In this document: in pieces, positions 37,064 through 50,615 of the stretch
Numbering within the stretch: position 1 is the stretch's first letter
How the letters are laid out: each line of letters begins with the position of its first letter
Assembly: GCF_004358345.1 (NCBI RefSeq)
Contig: NZ_CP037952.1
Location: 1,674,001 to 1,738,000, forward strand
DNA: 64,000 nucleotides
Reading direction: 5' to 3'
From: Parashewanella spongiae
GTDB lineage: Bacteria; Pseudomonadota; Gammaproteobacteria; Enterobacterales; Shewanellaceae
The notes under the pieces: model-generated
Told to the model about the DNA's origin: nothing
The model's input: the letters and a program-made list of their open reading frames with translations, nothing else
The model's database searches: none
Program-made: the position numbers and the translations under genes

Positions 37064-37903
37064 ATGGTGAAAACAAATAACTTGGTTGGTTTAGGCTTAC
37101 GCCGTGAGATGCTGGACGAATTTTGTACTAAGGTTCCAGATCAAATTAATTTTTTTGAAGTAGCGCCTGAAAACTGGATGACATTCGGTGGTAAGTTTGG
37201 CCGCCAATTTAGAGAGTTAACCGAAAAACATAAATTCTTTTGCCATGGCTTGTCATTGTCTATCGGCAGTCCTGAAGCGCTTGATATAGAATTTGTTAAA
37301 CAAGTGAAGTCCTTTATGGATTTGCATAATATTGATACCTATTCAGAACATTTGAGTTACTGTTCAGGCAAAGGACACATGTATGACTTAATGCCAATTC
37401 CATTTACCGAAGAAGCGGTACATCACGTTGCAGCAAGAGTAAAACAAGTTGAAGATATTATTGAACGACCATTTATTTTAGAAAATGTTTCTTTTTATGC
37501 AGCACCCGGCGCACAAATGGATGAGCTCGAGTTTGTAAATGCAGTTTTGGACGAAGCTGATTGTAAGTTATTGTTAGATGTAAATAATATTTATGTTAAT
37601 TCAATCAATCACGGCTACGATGCAAAAGAGTTTTTGCGAGAAATGCCTACTCAGCGAATCGAGTACATTCATGTAGCAGGTCATTACGAAGAAGATGTTG
37701 ATTTAATCGTGGATACGCACGGTGCTGATATTGTTGAACCAGTATGGAAATTACTTCGAGACTGTTACGAAATACACGGTGTTCATCCTACTTTACTTGA
37801 AAGAGATTTTAACATCCCGTCGACAGACGAATTATTGGTGGAAATTAATCAAATTCATGCCATGCAAAATGTACAACTTGATCACAATAAGAGGAGTGCA
37901 TAA
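37064..37903 (+). CDS. hvfB: MNIO (DUF692) multinuclear iron oxygenase, HvfB-like
   Basis: This 279-residue TIM-barrel enzyme of the DUF692 family starts LVGLGLRREMLDEF and contains NFFEVAPENWMTFG, HGLSLSIGSP, YSEHLSYCSG, ILENVSFYAAP, LLLDVNNIYVNSINHG and HVAGHYEED, the His/Asp/Glu positions that bind two or three irons in MbnB and HvfB. It would oxidise Cys in the EGKCG motifs. The ATG at 37064 has AGAGG upstream; the longer frame from 36995 lies in the MITE. TAATG overlap with the next gene. Confidence 0.93.
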   Translation: MVKTNNLVGLGLRREMLDEFCTKVPDQINFFEVAPENWMTFGGKFGRQFRELTEKHKFFCHGLSLSIGSPEALDIEFVKQVKSFMDLHNIDTYSEHLSYCSGKGHMYDLMPIPFTEEAVHHVAARVKQVEDIIERPFILENVSFYAAPGAQMDELEFVNAVLDEADCKLLLDVNNIYVNSINHGYDAKEFLREMPTQRIEYIHVAGHYEEDVDLIVDTHGADIVEPVWKLLRDCYEIHGVHPTLLERDFNIPSTDELLVEINQIHAMQNVQLDHNKRSA

Positions 37904-38649
37904 TGTCTTTTGTCGATATTCAAAATGAGTTTATGGATTATATTAAAGATCCATCATTGCCTTTGCCAAGTAGTATGCCTTTAAAGCGTATGACAGTATA
38001 CAGAGAGTTATTTTTCAATAATGTAAAAGGCTTTGTTTCGAACTCGTTTCCAGTGCTTGAGAGCTTATATGAAGAAGATGTTTGGGTTGAATTGATCCAG
38101 AAATTCTTTGTTACACATGATTGTCACTCGCCAATATTTATTGAGATAGCTCAAGAATTTTTACTTTTCTTACAAAATGAATATGAACTGACTGAAGATG
38201 ATCCTATTTTCATGTTGGAATTGGCGCATTACGAATGGCTTGAATTAGTTGTTTCAGTTGCTAGAGCTACCCGTGAATTAACATCAATAACACCTAATGA
38301 TGTTACAGAGAAAACACTGTGCCTATCTGACTCAACTAGAGTGGCTCAGTATTCGTTTGACGTACAACATATTAGTATTGATTATCAACCAACAGAGCCA
38401 TTAGAAACTCCGGAATTTTTCTGTGTATTTTTAGATACAGATGAAGAAGTCAGCTTTCTCAAACTGACTCCGCTCTCAGCTCAAGTGTTGTCGTACATTG
38501 AACAAGCTGAAAAAGTAAAATTTATTGAAATAACTCAGTGGTTGGAGCAAATGTATCCGCAAATGGAGCCTGCTGCGATTCAACAAGGCTGTTTACAATT
38601 ACTTTCACAAATGGTTGAAAAAAATATTGTTTTAACTCCCGCCGAATAA
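37903..38649 (+). CDS. hvfC: DUF2063 partner of MNIO enzyme, HvfC-like
   Basis: This 248-residue protein has an N-terminal DUF2063 region (MSFVDIQNEFMDYI, MPLKRMTVYRELFFNNVKG, VSNSFPVLESLY). Family members deliver the precursor peptide to the MNIO enzyme through a helical N-domain and a RRE-like C-domain. The start overlaps the hvfB stop (TAATG) with GAGGAG upstream, so the pair is co-translated. Its presence directly after a DUF692 gene is the usual arrangement of hvf, bufferin and related loci. No DoxX gene, often the fourth gene of hvf-type loci, is next to it. Confidence 0.9.
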   Translation: MSFVDIQNEFMDYIKDPSLPLPSSMPLKRMTVYRELFFNNVKGFVSNSFPVLESLYEEDVWVELIQKFFVTHDCHSPIFIEIAQEFLLFLQNEYELTEDDPIFMLELAHYEWLELVVSVARATRELTSITPNDVTEKTLCLSDSTRVAQYSFDVQHISIDYQPTEPLETPEFFCVFLDTDEEVSFLKLTPLSAQVLSYIEQAEKVKFIEITQWLEQMYPQMEPAAIQQGCLQLLSQMVEKNIVLTPAE

Positions 38650-38673
38650 ACCTTTTCGGTCACTATAAATTTA

Positions 38674-38703
38674 AGAGGTATTTTTATGAAAAATACCTCT
38701 GCT
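38674..38703 (+). terminator. Hairpin terminator after hvfC
   Basis: A 12-bp stem AGAGGTATTTTT / AAAAATACCTCT with a 3-base loop lies 25 bases past the stop. The following T-tract is short (GCTTTA), so termination strength is uncertain. Confidence 0.65.
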
Positions 38704-38784
38704 TTATGCCGCATTCCCGCTACAATAGCCGCTTTTTTGTGACTATGCTCACATTCTAATAATTATATTGCTACAGGATTAATC

Positions 38785-38904
38785 ATGAGTCAGCCGTTTA
38801 AAGACGTATTTAATATTTACCACTTTCTTGGATTTCTTTTCGTGTTGCTTATTCCAACACTACCAGCCTCACTATCTTGGTTAAAACATGCTGGCTTAAT
38901 TTGA
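38785..38904 (+). CDS. 39-residue single-helix membrane peptide
   Basis: ATG at 38785 with AGGA upstream encodes a short protein starting MSQPFKDVFNIYHFLGFLF and ending WLKHAGLI. It has one hydrophobic helix (about 13-34) and is followed at once by a terminator, so it looks like a real small gene with its own transcript. No family is known to me. It could instead be a chance frame. Confidence 0.5.
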   Translation: MSQPFKDVFNIYHFLGFLFVLLIPTLPASLSWLKHAGLI

Positions 38905-38921
38905 TTCTTTTTTATTGTCAA

Positions 38922-38943
38922 AAAGGCTCCAGGCGGAGCCTTT
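38922..38943. terminator. Bidirectional terminator between the small gene and asnB
   Basis: A 9-bp stem AAAGGCTCC / GGAGCCTTT has an AGGC loop. On the minus strand it is followed by TTGACAATAAAAAAG with T runs, serving asnB; on the plus strand TTTCACG follows. Confidence 0.8.
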
Positions 38944-38951
38944 CACGTTTA

Positions 38952-40631
38952 CTATACCGATTTATCTGAATAACCTTCTTGATGTACATCAAACATTGCA
39001 CGACCAGATGGATCAGCATTTTCAGCAAACTTTTTATCCCATGCTAAGGCTTCTGGTGTGGAACAAGCGACTGATTTACCACCAGGTACACACTTAATTG
39101 CGGAATCGAGTGGGAACAGCTCTTCAAAAATAGATCGATAATAATAGCCTTCCTTAGTGTCGGGCGTATTATGCGGGAAGCGGAATTCAGCACTTTTCAT
39201 CATTTGATCAGTGATTGATGATTCAGCCACTTCAACTAATGAGTCTATCCAGTTATAACCTACACCATCCGAAAATTGTTCTTTTTGTCGCCACAGCACT
39301 TCATCAGGTAAATATCCCTCGAATGCTTCACGTAATATATGTTTTTCCATTTTACCGTTGCCGCACATTTTCATTTCAGGGTTTATGGACATGGCAACAT
39401 CGATAAATGCTTTATCTAAAAAAGGTACTCTGGCTTCAACGCCCCATGCTGACATAGCTTTATTGGCTCTTGCGCAATCAAACATGTGTAAACGGTTAAG
39501 TTTTCGAATGGTTTCTTCATGAAACTCTTTGGCATTTGGTGCTTTATGGAAATATAAATATCCACCAAAAATCTCGTCAGCGCCTTCACCAGACAATACC
39601 ATTTTAATACCCATTGCCTTTATTTTTCTCGCCATTAGGTACATGGGGGTTGACGCTCTTATGGTCGTAACATCGTAGGTCTCAAGGTGGAAAATCACAC
39701 TTTTGATTGCATCGATGCCTTCCTGAACTGTGAAATGGATCTCGTGATGTACTGTACCTATAAATTCTGAAACTTTTTTCGCCGCTACTAAATCGGGCGA
39801 TCCTTTTAACCCAACGGCAAAAGAATGTAGTTGAGGCCACCAAGCGTTAGATTGGCCGTTATCTTCAATACGTTTTTGAGAATACTTTTGAGCGATAGCT
39901 GAAATAACTGAAGAATCAAGACCACCAGATAATAAAACACCATAAGGGACATCAGACATCATATGAGATTTTACCGAGTCTGACAGAGCATCATGTATTT
40001 GTTTCGCTGTACCAGAATTACCTTTAACGGTATCATACTTTACCCAATCTCTTTTATAGTAGGGTACGAATTTACCATCAAGGCTACTAAAGTAATGTCC
40101 CGGAGGAAATTCGTTTACGGTTCTACACACAGACACTAGCGCTTTCATCTCCGATGCGACAAAAAGCTGACCGTTCGTGTCATGACCGTAATATAGTGGA
40201 ATAATACCAAGATGATCTCTAGCAACTAAATAGCTATTATTGGTTTCATCAAATAGGATAAAGGCAAACATACCTTGTAGTTTATCGATAAAGTTAAGCC
40301 CATCTTGTTGGTATAACGCTAAAATAACTTCACAATCAGATTGAGTTTGAAACGAATAATCGATATTCAAACTTTCTTGCAAAGCTTTATGGTTATAAAT
40401 TTCTCCATTGACGGCGAGTATATTGGTTCGATTATAATTAAAGAGTGGTTGAGAGCCGTTATCTAAATCAACAATTGCTAATCGCTCATGAACTAATATT
40501 GCATTGTCATTACACCAGATACCTGACCAATCAGGGCCGCGATGACGCAATAAGCTCGAAAGCTCAAGTGCTTTTGGTCGTAGTTTGCTTACATCCGTTG
40601 ATATGTCTAAAATCCCAAAAATCGAACACAT
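38952..40631 (-). CDS. asnB: Asparagine synthetase (glutamine-hydrolysing)
   Basis: This 559-residue enzyme makes asparagine from aspartate, ATP and glutamine. The start is placed at ATG 40631 because the glutaminase nucleophile Cys must be residue 2 (MCSIFGILD); the longer frame from a GTG would hide it. AGGAG is upstream. Glutaminase motifs include RGPDWSG and NGEIYNH; the synthetase half has the ATP P-loop-like LLSGGLDSSVISA and GEGADEIFGGYLYFHKAP. It is divergent from glsA across a 220-base region. Confidence 0.96.
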   Translation of the reverse strand: MCSIFGILDISTDVSKLRPKALELSSLLRHRGPDWSGIWCNDNAILVHERLAIVDLDNGSQPLFNYNRTNILAVNGEIYNHKALQESLNIDYSFQTQSDCEVILALYQQDGLNFIDKLQGMFAFILFDETNNSYLVARDHLGIIPLYYGHDTNGQLFVASEMKALVSVCRTVNEFPPGHYFSSLDGKFVPYYKRDWVKYDTVKGNSGTAKQIHDALSDSVKSHMMSDVPYGVLLSGGLDSSVISAIAQKYSQKRIEDNGQSNAWWPQLHSFAVGLKGSPDLVAAKKVSEFIGTVHHEIHFTVQEGIDAIKSVIFHLETYDVTTIRASTPMYLMARKIKAMGIKMVLSGEGADEIFGGYLYFHKAPNAKEFHEETIRKLNRLHMFDCARANKAMSAWGVEARVPFLDKAFIDVAMSINPEMKMCGNGKMEKHILREAFEGYLPDEVLWRQKEQFSDGVGYNWIDSLVEVAESSITDQMMKSAEFRFPHNTPDTKEGYYYRSIFEELFPLDSAIKCVPGGKSVACSTPEALAWDKKFAENADPSGRAMFDVHQEGYSDKSV

Positions 40632-40851
40632 AGGTGGCACACTCCTAAAAAAGTTATTTCATTTACATTCTATTGTCACAATCTGGCGCTCAGTGAGAAG
40701 GGGAACATTTTAAAAGTGTCATAAACTTACATTTATGCCAAGTAATTTTTATAATTTAAACCCTTAAGGCATTAAACTTCATTAAAATGGTAAAAGTTGG
40801 TGTTTTAAAAAATAGATTTTGCCAAAGTAGTCACCAAACCAATTAAGTAAT

Positions 40852-41766
40852 ATGTTTATGGATTCTCTTTTATCACAGATTTATGCTGATGTTCTCCCTT
40901 TAGTCGGACAAGGCAAAGTTGCAGATTATATCCCCGCTTTATCTAAGGTGGAGGCTAATCAATTCGGAATTGCAATATGCAGTAATGATGGAGAGATATT
41001 TAGTATCGGTGATGCCGATGTGCCTTTTTCAATTCAAAGTATCTCTAAAGTGTTTAATCTTGTACTTGCTATGGAATATTATGGTGATGCCATCTGGGAA
41101 AAGGTAGGTCGAGAACCTTCAGGGTTACCATTCAACTCAATGGCTCAACTAGAATATGAACAAGGCATTCCCCGTAATCCATTTATCAATGCTGGCGCGC
41201 TTGTGATCAGTGACATGAACCAGTCAAAGTTTGCGACACCAAATATTGCAGTTCGAGAATTTGTAAAAAAACTATCAGGCAACCCATCGATACAAATTGA
41301 TAGGATTGTTGCTGATTCAGAATACGATCATCGGTCGCGTAACGCGGCCATGGCCTATTTGATGAAATCATTTAATAACTTTGATAATGAAGTAGAGAAA
41401 GTATTGCGTAATTACTTTTGTAACTGTGCTTTAACCATGTCGTGCGTTGATCTTGCCAAGTCGATTAATTTCTTAGCCAATAAAGGCTACAGCCAACTGA
41501 TGGATACGCAAGTATTGACCCCAAATGAAACGAGGCAAGTCAACGCGTTAATGGCAACAAGTGGTTTGTATGACGAAGCGGGCAGTTTTGCATTTCGAGT
41601 AGGTTTACCCGGAAAAAGCGGTGTTGGTGGAGGTATTATTGCTATCGTTCCTGGGCGATTTTCGGTTTGTGTGTGGTCGCCTGCACTAAATAGTGTCGGC
41701 AATTCTTTGGCAGGAGCCGCTGCACTTGAGTCGATGACTAAGCATATTGGTTGGTCAGTGTATTAG
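40852..41766 (+). CDS. glsA: Glutaminase
   Basis: This 304-residue protein converts glutamine to glutamate and ammonia. The serine beta-lactamase-like core is visible: [13 protein letters not shown] (catalytic Ser and Lys), [25 protein letters not shown] with conserved Tyr, and [15 protein letters not shown] 40852; a second ATG two codons on is equally possible. The MITE at 41766 supplies the G of its TAG stop; the target before insertion read TAA. Divergent to asnB, which consumes glutamine. Confidence 0.94.
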   Translation: MFMDSLLSQIYADVLPLVGQGKVADYIPALSKVEANQFGIAICSNDGEIFSIGDADVPFSIQSISKVFNLVLAMEYYGDAIWEKVGREPSGLPFNSMAQLEYEQGIPRNPFINAGALVISDMNQSKFATPNIAVREFVKKLSGNPSIQIDRIVADSEYDHRSRNAAMAYLMKSFNNFDNEVEKVLRNYFCNCALTMSCVDLAKSINFLANKGYSQLMDTQVLTPNETRQVNALMATSGLYDEAGSFAFRVGLPGKSGVGGGIIAIVPGRFSVCVWSPALNSVGNSLAGAAALESMTKHIGWSVY

Positions 41767-42242
41767 GGTCTGTTGATCTTTCGTGATTGTTTTTGCAGCG
41801 ATAAATTGGTTGTTTTATGCAAGGCAGAGTTTGTGAGGTTTGGTTATTATCGACATACAAAACTGTCGTTACTTCGTTTCCAAAATAAGAAAACGATAAC
41901 GCAGCACCTTTGATTTAGAAAGAGCGACCAATTTACGCTGTCTTCGATGCTTTTGAGCATTCACTGTTCTGTGTTGTGACCAGCTCACATAGATGGCTAA
42001 GGGATGTCGCAGTTCAAATAATACCAATTTAAATTTCAACGCTTAATTTGTCATACCTGCGAACGCAGGTATCCAGCGACTTGTGCCCAAATTAACCAAA
42101 GACTCTGGACTCCTGCGTTCGCAGGAGTGACGATAAAATTGGTATACATTCTTCCGCCACGTCCCTAAGCATCACTGCTCACGCCTTGAACAGATAAATG
42201 CTCAAATAGCACAAAATTTAATCCTGAAAGATCAACAGACCC
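41766..42242. mobile_element. MITE family 1, copy 2, split by a nested MITE
   Basis: The ends GGGTCTGTTGATCTTTC and GAAAGATCAACAGACCC are a perfect pair, TA-flanked. It is inverted with respect to the copy at 18902. At 42000-42165 a family-2 MITE is inserted, so removing it restores an element of about 310 bp like the other. The core palindrome is at 41851-41868. Confidence 0.88.
42000..42165. mobile_element. MITE family 2, copy 2, nested in family 1
   Basis: It is identical in length and almost in sequence to 22245-22410, on the opposite strand. The empty site GGCTAAGCATC, seen in the other family-1 copy, is here split as GGCTA ... TAAGCATC, showing a 2-bp TA duplication. Confidence 0.9.
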
Positions 42243-42316
42243 TAATACCTTAAATGCTCAACTCAGAGCTATGTATGCGCACAAAGTACAAACGAAATTG
42301 GTGAAAACAGAGTTAT
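42243..42316. repeat. Truncated end of MITE family 4
   Basis: Starts TAATACC and, after a deletion, continues AAATGCTCAACTCAGAGCTA and then CAAACGAAATTGGTGAAAAC, matching the family-4 left half. It sits directly after the glsA stop, outside the family-1 MITE. Confidence 0.7.
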
Positions 42317-42481
42317 GTTTGAGTCTGAGGTACAACTATGAGCTACCAAGCGGCTTCCCTGTGCGGTGGATAATTTTCTGTTATACATTTATAGAATGCC
42401 TTAAAGCTGAATATTTTTGTATTTATCATTTCAGTGCGTTATTTCTTAGCTTGTTAATTCACTCACTTATTGAGTAATGTG

Positions 42482-46534
<4,053 letters not shown>

Positions 46535-46847
46535 CTTGATACTAGCGAGCACGCTTTTTAGTATGATCGCATCATAAAATGAACATCATAAAACAACGAC
46601 AATATTATAATGTTAAATGCATTTTTATTTTAATATTCTAAATGTTTTTGGGACAAAACCAATTCACGCTCAATTTCATTATTTTTTGAGTCTGAGATAC
46701 AACGATGAGCTACGAATCGGCTCCCCTATGCGGTGGATAATTTTCTGTTATACATTTATAGAATGCCTTAAAGCTGAATATTTTTGTATTTATCATTTCA
46801 GTGCGTTATTTATTGCTTGTTAATTCACTCACTTATTGAGTAATGTG
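46535..46847. repeat. Intervening part of the PPR tandem duplication
   Basis: The 150 bases ahead of this gene (GAGTCTGAG-TACAAC and GCGGTGGATAATTTTCTG) match those ahead of copy 1 (from about 42318). The 3' end (CTTGATACTAGCG, then AGTATGATCGCATCATAAAA) recurs after copy 2. So the duplicated unit is gene plus both flanks. The frames 42271-42477 and 46617-46823 in these flanks are not credible genes. Confidence 0.75.
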
Positions 46848-49800
46848 ATGGCGACAGTGCGCACTCCTGCTGAGCAAGGATCAATATATAGATTCATGCT
46901 CAAAAGTCTCCAAGAATACCCTAGCGAAGCCGTATCCTATCTAAACTTTGAGGTTTCAAGGTTTGATGGTGATGAAAACTTACAACAGGGTTATCAAAGA
47001 TTAAGCAAAACCGATAGACAAAAGCTGTATGATTTTTTCAACAATAAATCATCATCGACTCGCTTTAACTCTCGCACACGAGAGGCTCATTATCGTAAGA
47101 AGCCAAGTAATATTCACCAACGTTTTGCAACTGAGCCCCGCTCCATTACTCCAAAATCGGGCACTCGATATACCAACCAAATACAGCAACCACCTTCCTC
47201 CCCTAATTCCTTTTTTACTCAAACCAGTGCGCTTATTCACTCTTGGAAACTTAAACAGAAAAGCAAAAATCAACTGGGTATTGAGTTAAATGTATTAATT
47301 GGTGGTTGCGCTAAACTTTCGCAGCTTATTGAAATCATTCACACCCTAAAAAACGACAAACAGGTCATGGAAACATCATGGGATATAAGATTAATCCATA
47401 AATTGTTACACAAAGCCGCCGAGTTTTCTGACAGCTATTCATATAATTTCGATGGTATTTTTAGTGACATAATACGATTTAAATCGTCCTATGAAGCGAA
47501 AACATGCATCCTATTACTGAAATTAATTAAGTTAAATCTAAATTTTTCAGATGGTAAAAGATTGGTGCTAGGCAATGCCGCTGAAGCCAGCTTAATGCTG
47601 CAATGGGGCATCAAGCCTAATGTTGCCATTTACAATGCTTTTATCACGGTATGCGCTAAAACTGGCCAATTTGATAGTGCTTGGCAACTGGTGTGTGGTG
47701 ATAAGCCCGTGATGGCACCTCATTTGCGATTAAAAGTCAATCAAATCACCTGCACGAATTTGCTGACGGCCTGCGCTGAAATGGAGCGTTATGCAGAAGC
47801 CAAATCATTGGTGTTGGGCGATACGTCTACAGTTAAAACCAGTTTAATGCAACAATGGGGCATCAAGCCTGATATTGGAATTTACAATGCCTTTATCACG
47901 GTATGCGCTAAAACTGGCCAGTTTGATAGTGCTTGGCAACTGGTTTGTGGTGATAAACCTGTGATGGCACCTTATCTATCACTAAAGGCAGATTCAATCA
48001 CTTGCATGAATTTGTTGATAGCCTGCGCTGAAACGGGGCGTTATGCAGAAGCTAAATCATTGGTGTTGGGTGATGGCGATACAACTACAGCCAGCTTAAT
48101 GCAACAATGGGGCATCAAGCCTAATGTTGCCATTTACAATGCCTTTATCACGGTATGCGCTAAAACTGGCCGGTTTGATAGTGCTTGGCAACTGGTGTGT
48201 GGTGATAAGCCCGTGATGGCACCTTATTTGCCATTAAAAGTCAATCAAATCACCTGCCTGAATTTGCTGGCTGCCTGCGCTGAAGCGGGGCGTTATGCAG
48301 AAGCCAAATCATTGGTGTTGGGCGATACAGCTACAGCCAGCTTAATGCAACAATGGGACATCAAGCCCAATGTTGCCATTTACAGTGCTTTTATCACGGT
48401 ATGCGCTAAAACTGACCAGTTTGATAGTGCTTGGCAACTGGTGTGTGGTGATAAGCCCGTGATGGCACCGTATTTGCCATTAAAAACCAATCAAATCACC
48501 TGCATTAATTTGCTGACAGCTTGCGCTGAAGCGGGACGTTATGCAGAAGCCAAATCATTGGTGCTGTGCGATGGCGATACAGCTAGCTTAATACAGCAGT
48601 GGGGCATCAAGCCTAACGTTGGCATTTACAGCGCCTTTATCACGGTATGCTCTAAATCGGACCAATTTGATAGTGCTTGGCAACTGGTGTGTGGTGATAA
48701 GCCCGTGATGGCACCTCATCTACCACTAAAGGCGGATTCAATAACCTGCCTGAATTTGCTGACGGCCTGCGCTGAAGCGGGGCGTTATGCAGAAGCAAAA
48801 TTATTGGTGTTGGGTGATGGCGATACAGATACAGCCAGCTTAATGCAACAATGGGGCATCAAGTCTAATGTTGCCATTTACAGCGCCTTTATCACGGTAT
48901 GCGCTAAAACGGGCCAGTTTGATAGTGCTTGGCAACTGGTGTGTGGTGATAAGCCCGTGATGGCACCTTATTTGCCATTAAGAGCCAATCAAATCACCTG
49001 CATGAATTTGCTGGCTTCCTGCGCTGAAGCGGGGCGTTATGCAGAAGCCAAATCATTGGTGTTGGGCGATACAACCACAATTACAGCCAGCTTAATGCAG
49101 CAGTGGGGCATCAAACCTGATGTTGCTATTTACAATGCTTTTATCATGGTATGCGCCAAAACTGGCCAGTTTGATAGTGCTTGGCAACTGGTGTGTGGTG
49201 ATAAGCCCGTGATGGCACCTCATTTGTCATTAAAGGCCAGTCTAATCACCTGCCTGAATTTGCTGACGGCCTGCGCTGAAATGGAGCGTTATGCAGAAGC
49301 CAAATCATTGGTGTTGGGTGATGGCGATACAGCTACAACCAGCTTAATGCAACAATGGGGCATCAAGCCTGATGTTGCCATTTACAGCGCCTTTATTAAA
49401 GTATGTATTAAGGCTAAGGAATTTGACACTGAAATATGGTATTTAGAAAAAATAATGAACAAATGTGACATGAGTACTTTTTCACAAATACATGCTCAAC
49501 TTGCGCCGATTGAAAAAGATAATTTTGCAAGCATGATTGATAAAGGGATAACACAAGGAATATATAAAAAAAATGTTGGCTTAATGAACCATTGTATAGA
49601 TTTGCATATGGATAAAATTTTCGAAGGACATTCAGGCGATGATACACATATTCGAGGTGTCCCATTAGCTTTCGCAAAACTATTATTTTGTTACCATAAA
49701 CAAAACAATGAACCCAAGATAACATCGATCATAACTGGATATCATGGCAATAAAACTTTAAAAAATGGAATGATAAGTTTTCTCAAAGATGAATTTGGGC

Positions 49801-49862
49801 TTGAGTTTATCGAGGATAAATTCAACTCAGGAATGATAGTATTGAGCGAGTCTACCCATTAA
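46848..49862 (+). CDS. Giant PPR-repeat protein with SMR-like C-terminus, copy 2
   Basis: This protein of about 1004 residues has the same plan as its upstream paralogue, with near-identical N-terminal (MATVRTPAEQGSIYRFMLKS) and C-terminal parts but 7 full double PPR repeats instead of 11. The repeat A unit ends KVN, KAD, KVN, KTN, KAD, RAN and KAS before ITC, so the last residue varies. The SMR-like tail has IDLHMDK and IITGYHGNKTLKNGMISFL. The GxG-type loop is degenerate (GYHGN), so endonuclease activity is uncertain. Gene and flanks are a tandem duplication of the previous gene. Confidence 0.85.
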   Translation: MATVRTPAEQGSIYRFMLKSLQEYPSEAVSYLNFEVSRFDGDENLQQGYQRLSKTDRQKLYDFFNNKSSSTRFNSRTREAHYRKKPSNIHQRFATEPRSITPKSGTRYTNQIQQPPSSPNSFFTQTSALIHSWKLKQKSKNQLGIELNVLIGGCAKLSQLIEIIHTLKNDKQVMETSWDIRLIHKLLHKAAEFSDSYSYNFDGIFSDIIRFKSSYEAKTCILLLKLIKLNLNFSDGKRLVLGNAAEASLMLQWGIKPNVAIYNAFITVCAKTGQFDSAWQLVCGDKPVMAPHLRLKVNQITCTNLLTACAEMERYAEAKSLVLGDTSTVKTSLMQQWGIKPDIGIYNAFITVCAKTGQFDSAWQLVCGDKPVMAPYLSLKADSITCMNLLIACAETGRYAEAKSLVLGDGDTTTASLMQQWGIKPNVAIYNAFITVCAKTGRFDSAWQLVCGDKPVMAPYLPLKVNQITCLNLLAACAEAGRYAEAKSLVLGDTATASLMQQWDIKPNVAIYSAFITVCAKTDQFDSAWQLVCGDKPVMAPYLPLKTNQITCINLLTACAEAGRYAEAKSLVLCDGDTASLIQQWGIKPNVGIYSAFITVCSKSDQFDSAWQLVCGDKPVMAPHLPLKADSITCLNLLTACAEAGRYAEAKLLVLGDGDTDTASLMQQWGIKSNVAIYSAFITVCAKTGQFDSAWQLVCGDKPVMAPYLPLRANQITCMNLLASCAEAGRYAEAKSLVLGDTTTITASLMQQWGIKPDVAIYNAFIMVCAKTGQFDSAWQLVCGDKPVMAPHLSLKASLITCLNLLTACAEMERYAEAKSLVLGDGDTATTSLMQQWGIKPDVAIYSAFIKVCIKAKEFDTEIWYLEKIMNKCDMSTFSQIHAQLAPIEKDNFASMIDKGITQGIYKKNVGLMNHCIDLHMDKIFEGHSGDDTHIRGVPLAFAKLLFCYHKQNNEPKITSIITGYHGNKTLKNGMISFLKDEFGLEFIEDKFNSGMIVLSESTH

Positions 49863-50190
49863 CTTGATACTAGCGGGCGCACTTTTTAGTATGATCGCAT
49901 CATAAAATGAACATCATAGAACAACGACAATATTATAGTGTTAAATGCATTTTTGTTTTAATGTTCTAAATGGTTTTTGGATAAAAATGAGCTAAAAAAC
50001 AAAATATTATAGCTCATTAAGTATGATACTTTATTACTTGGTATGATACTTTACTGCCTAGTAAGAATCTTTATTACCTCACCGCGTATAACTGAGTTAT
50101 TTTGGTGAGTAGATTAAAAAATTAGGCTTCGCAGACCAGCTGGCATGCTTACTTAATCGTGTGTTTTGGTTGTAAGAGAAGGAGGTCATT
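49863..50190. promoter_or_regulatory. Gap between the PPR gene and ybaN
   Basis: The first 120 bases are the 3' flank of the duplicated unit. Then a direct repeat of TATGATACTTTATTA-like sequence occurs at about 50019-50053. The last 20 bases hold a perfect AAGGAGGT ribosome site before the GTG of ybaN. I see no other gene. Confidence 0.5.
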
Positions 50191-50556
50191 GTGTTGTTGA
50201 GAGGCTTATTAATTTTTGTTGGTTTAGTTTCAGTTTTACTTGGTGTGATTGGAATATTTTTGCCTTTGTTGCCAACAGTACCTTTCATATTACTCGCGTT
50301 ATTTTGCTTTGCTCGTTCGAGTGAAAAACTTCATCAATGGCTAATTAAACATCCTTGGTTTACTGTCTCCATTTCCGATTGGCAACAGCACCGTGGAATA
50401 CGACAAAAAATCAAAAAGCGAGCAATGGTCGTGAGTGCTTGTAGCTTTATTATCAGTATTATTTTAGCGCCTATATTATGGGTTAAAGCTATGCTTTTGG
50501 TTCTTATGTTTCTTCTCATGTTTTTCATGTGGCAGATTCCAACTTTGCCAGATTGA
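50191..50556 (+). CDS. ybaN: YbaN/DUF454 small membrane protein
   Basis: This 121-residue protein has four hydrophobic segments: RGLLIFVGLVSVLLGVIGIF, then LPTVPFILLALFCFARSSE with the DUF454 motif, and a C-terminal pair. GTG at 50191 follows AAGGAGGT, the best ribosome site in the window. In E. coli ybaN lies next to apt-dnaX-ybaB-recR; here 5 kb of insertion elements separates it from apt. Confidence 0.92.
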   Translation: MLLRGLLIFVGLVSVLLGVIGIFLPLLPTVPFILLALFCFARSSEKLHQWLIKHPWFTVSISDWQQHRGIRQKIKKRAMVVSACSFIISIILAPILWVKAMLLVLMFLLMFFMWQIPTLPD

Positions 50557-50615
50557 TATTATCCTAAATAAATCGGTTGAACGCACAGTTTAACTTCAAT
50601 CTGTTGAAGTTAATT

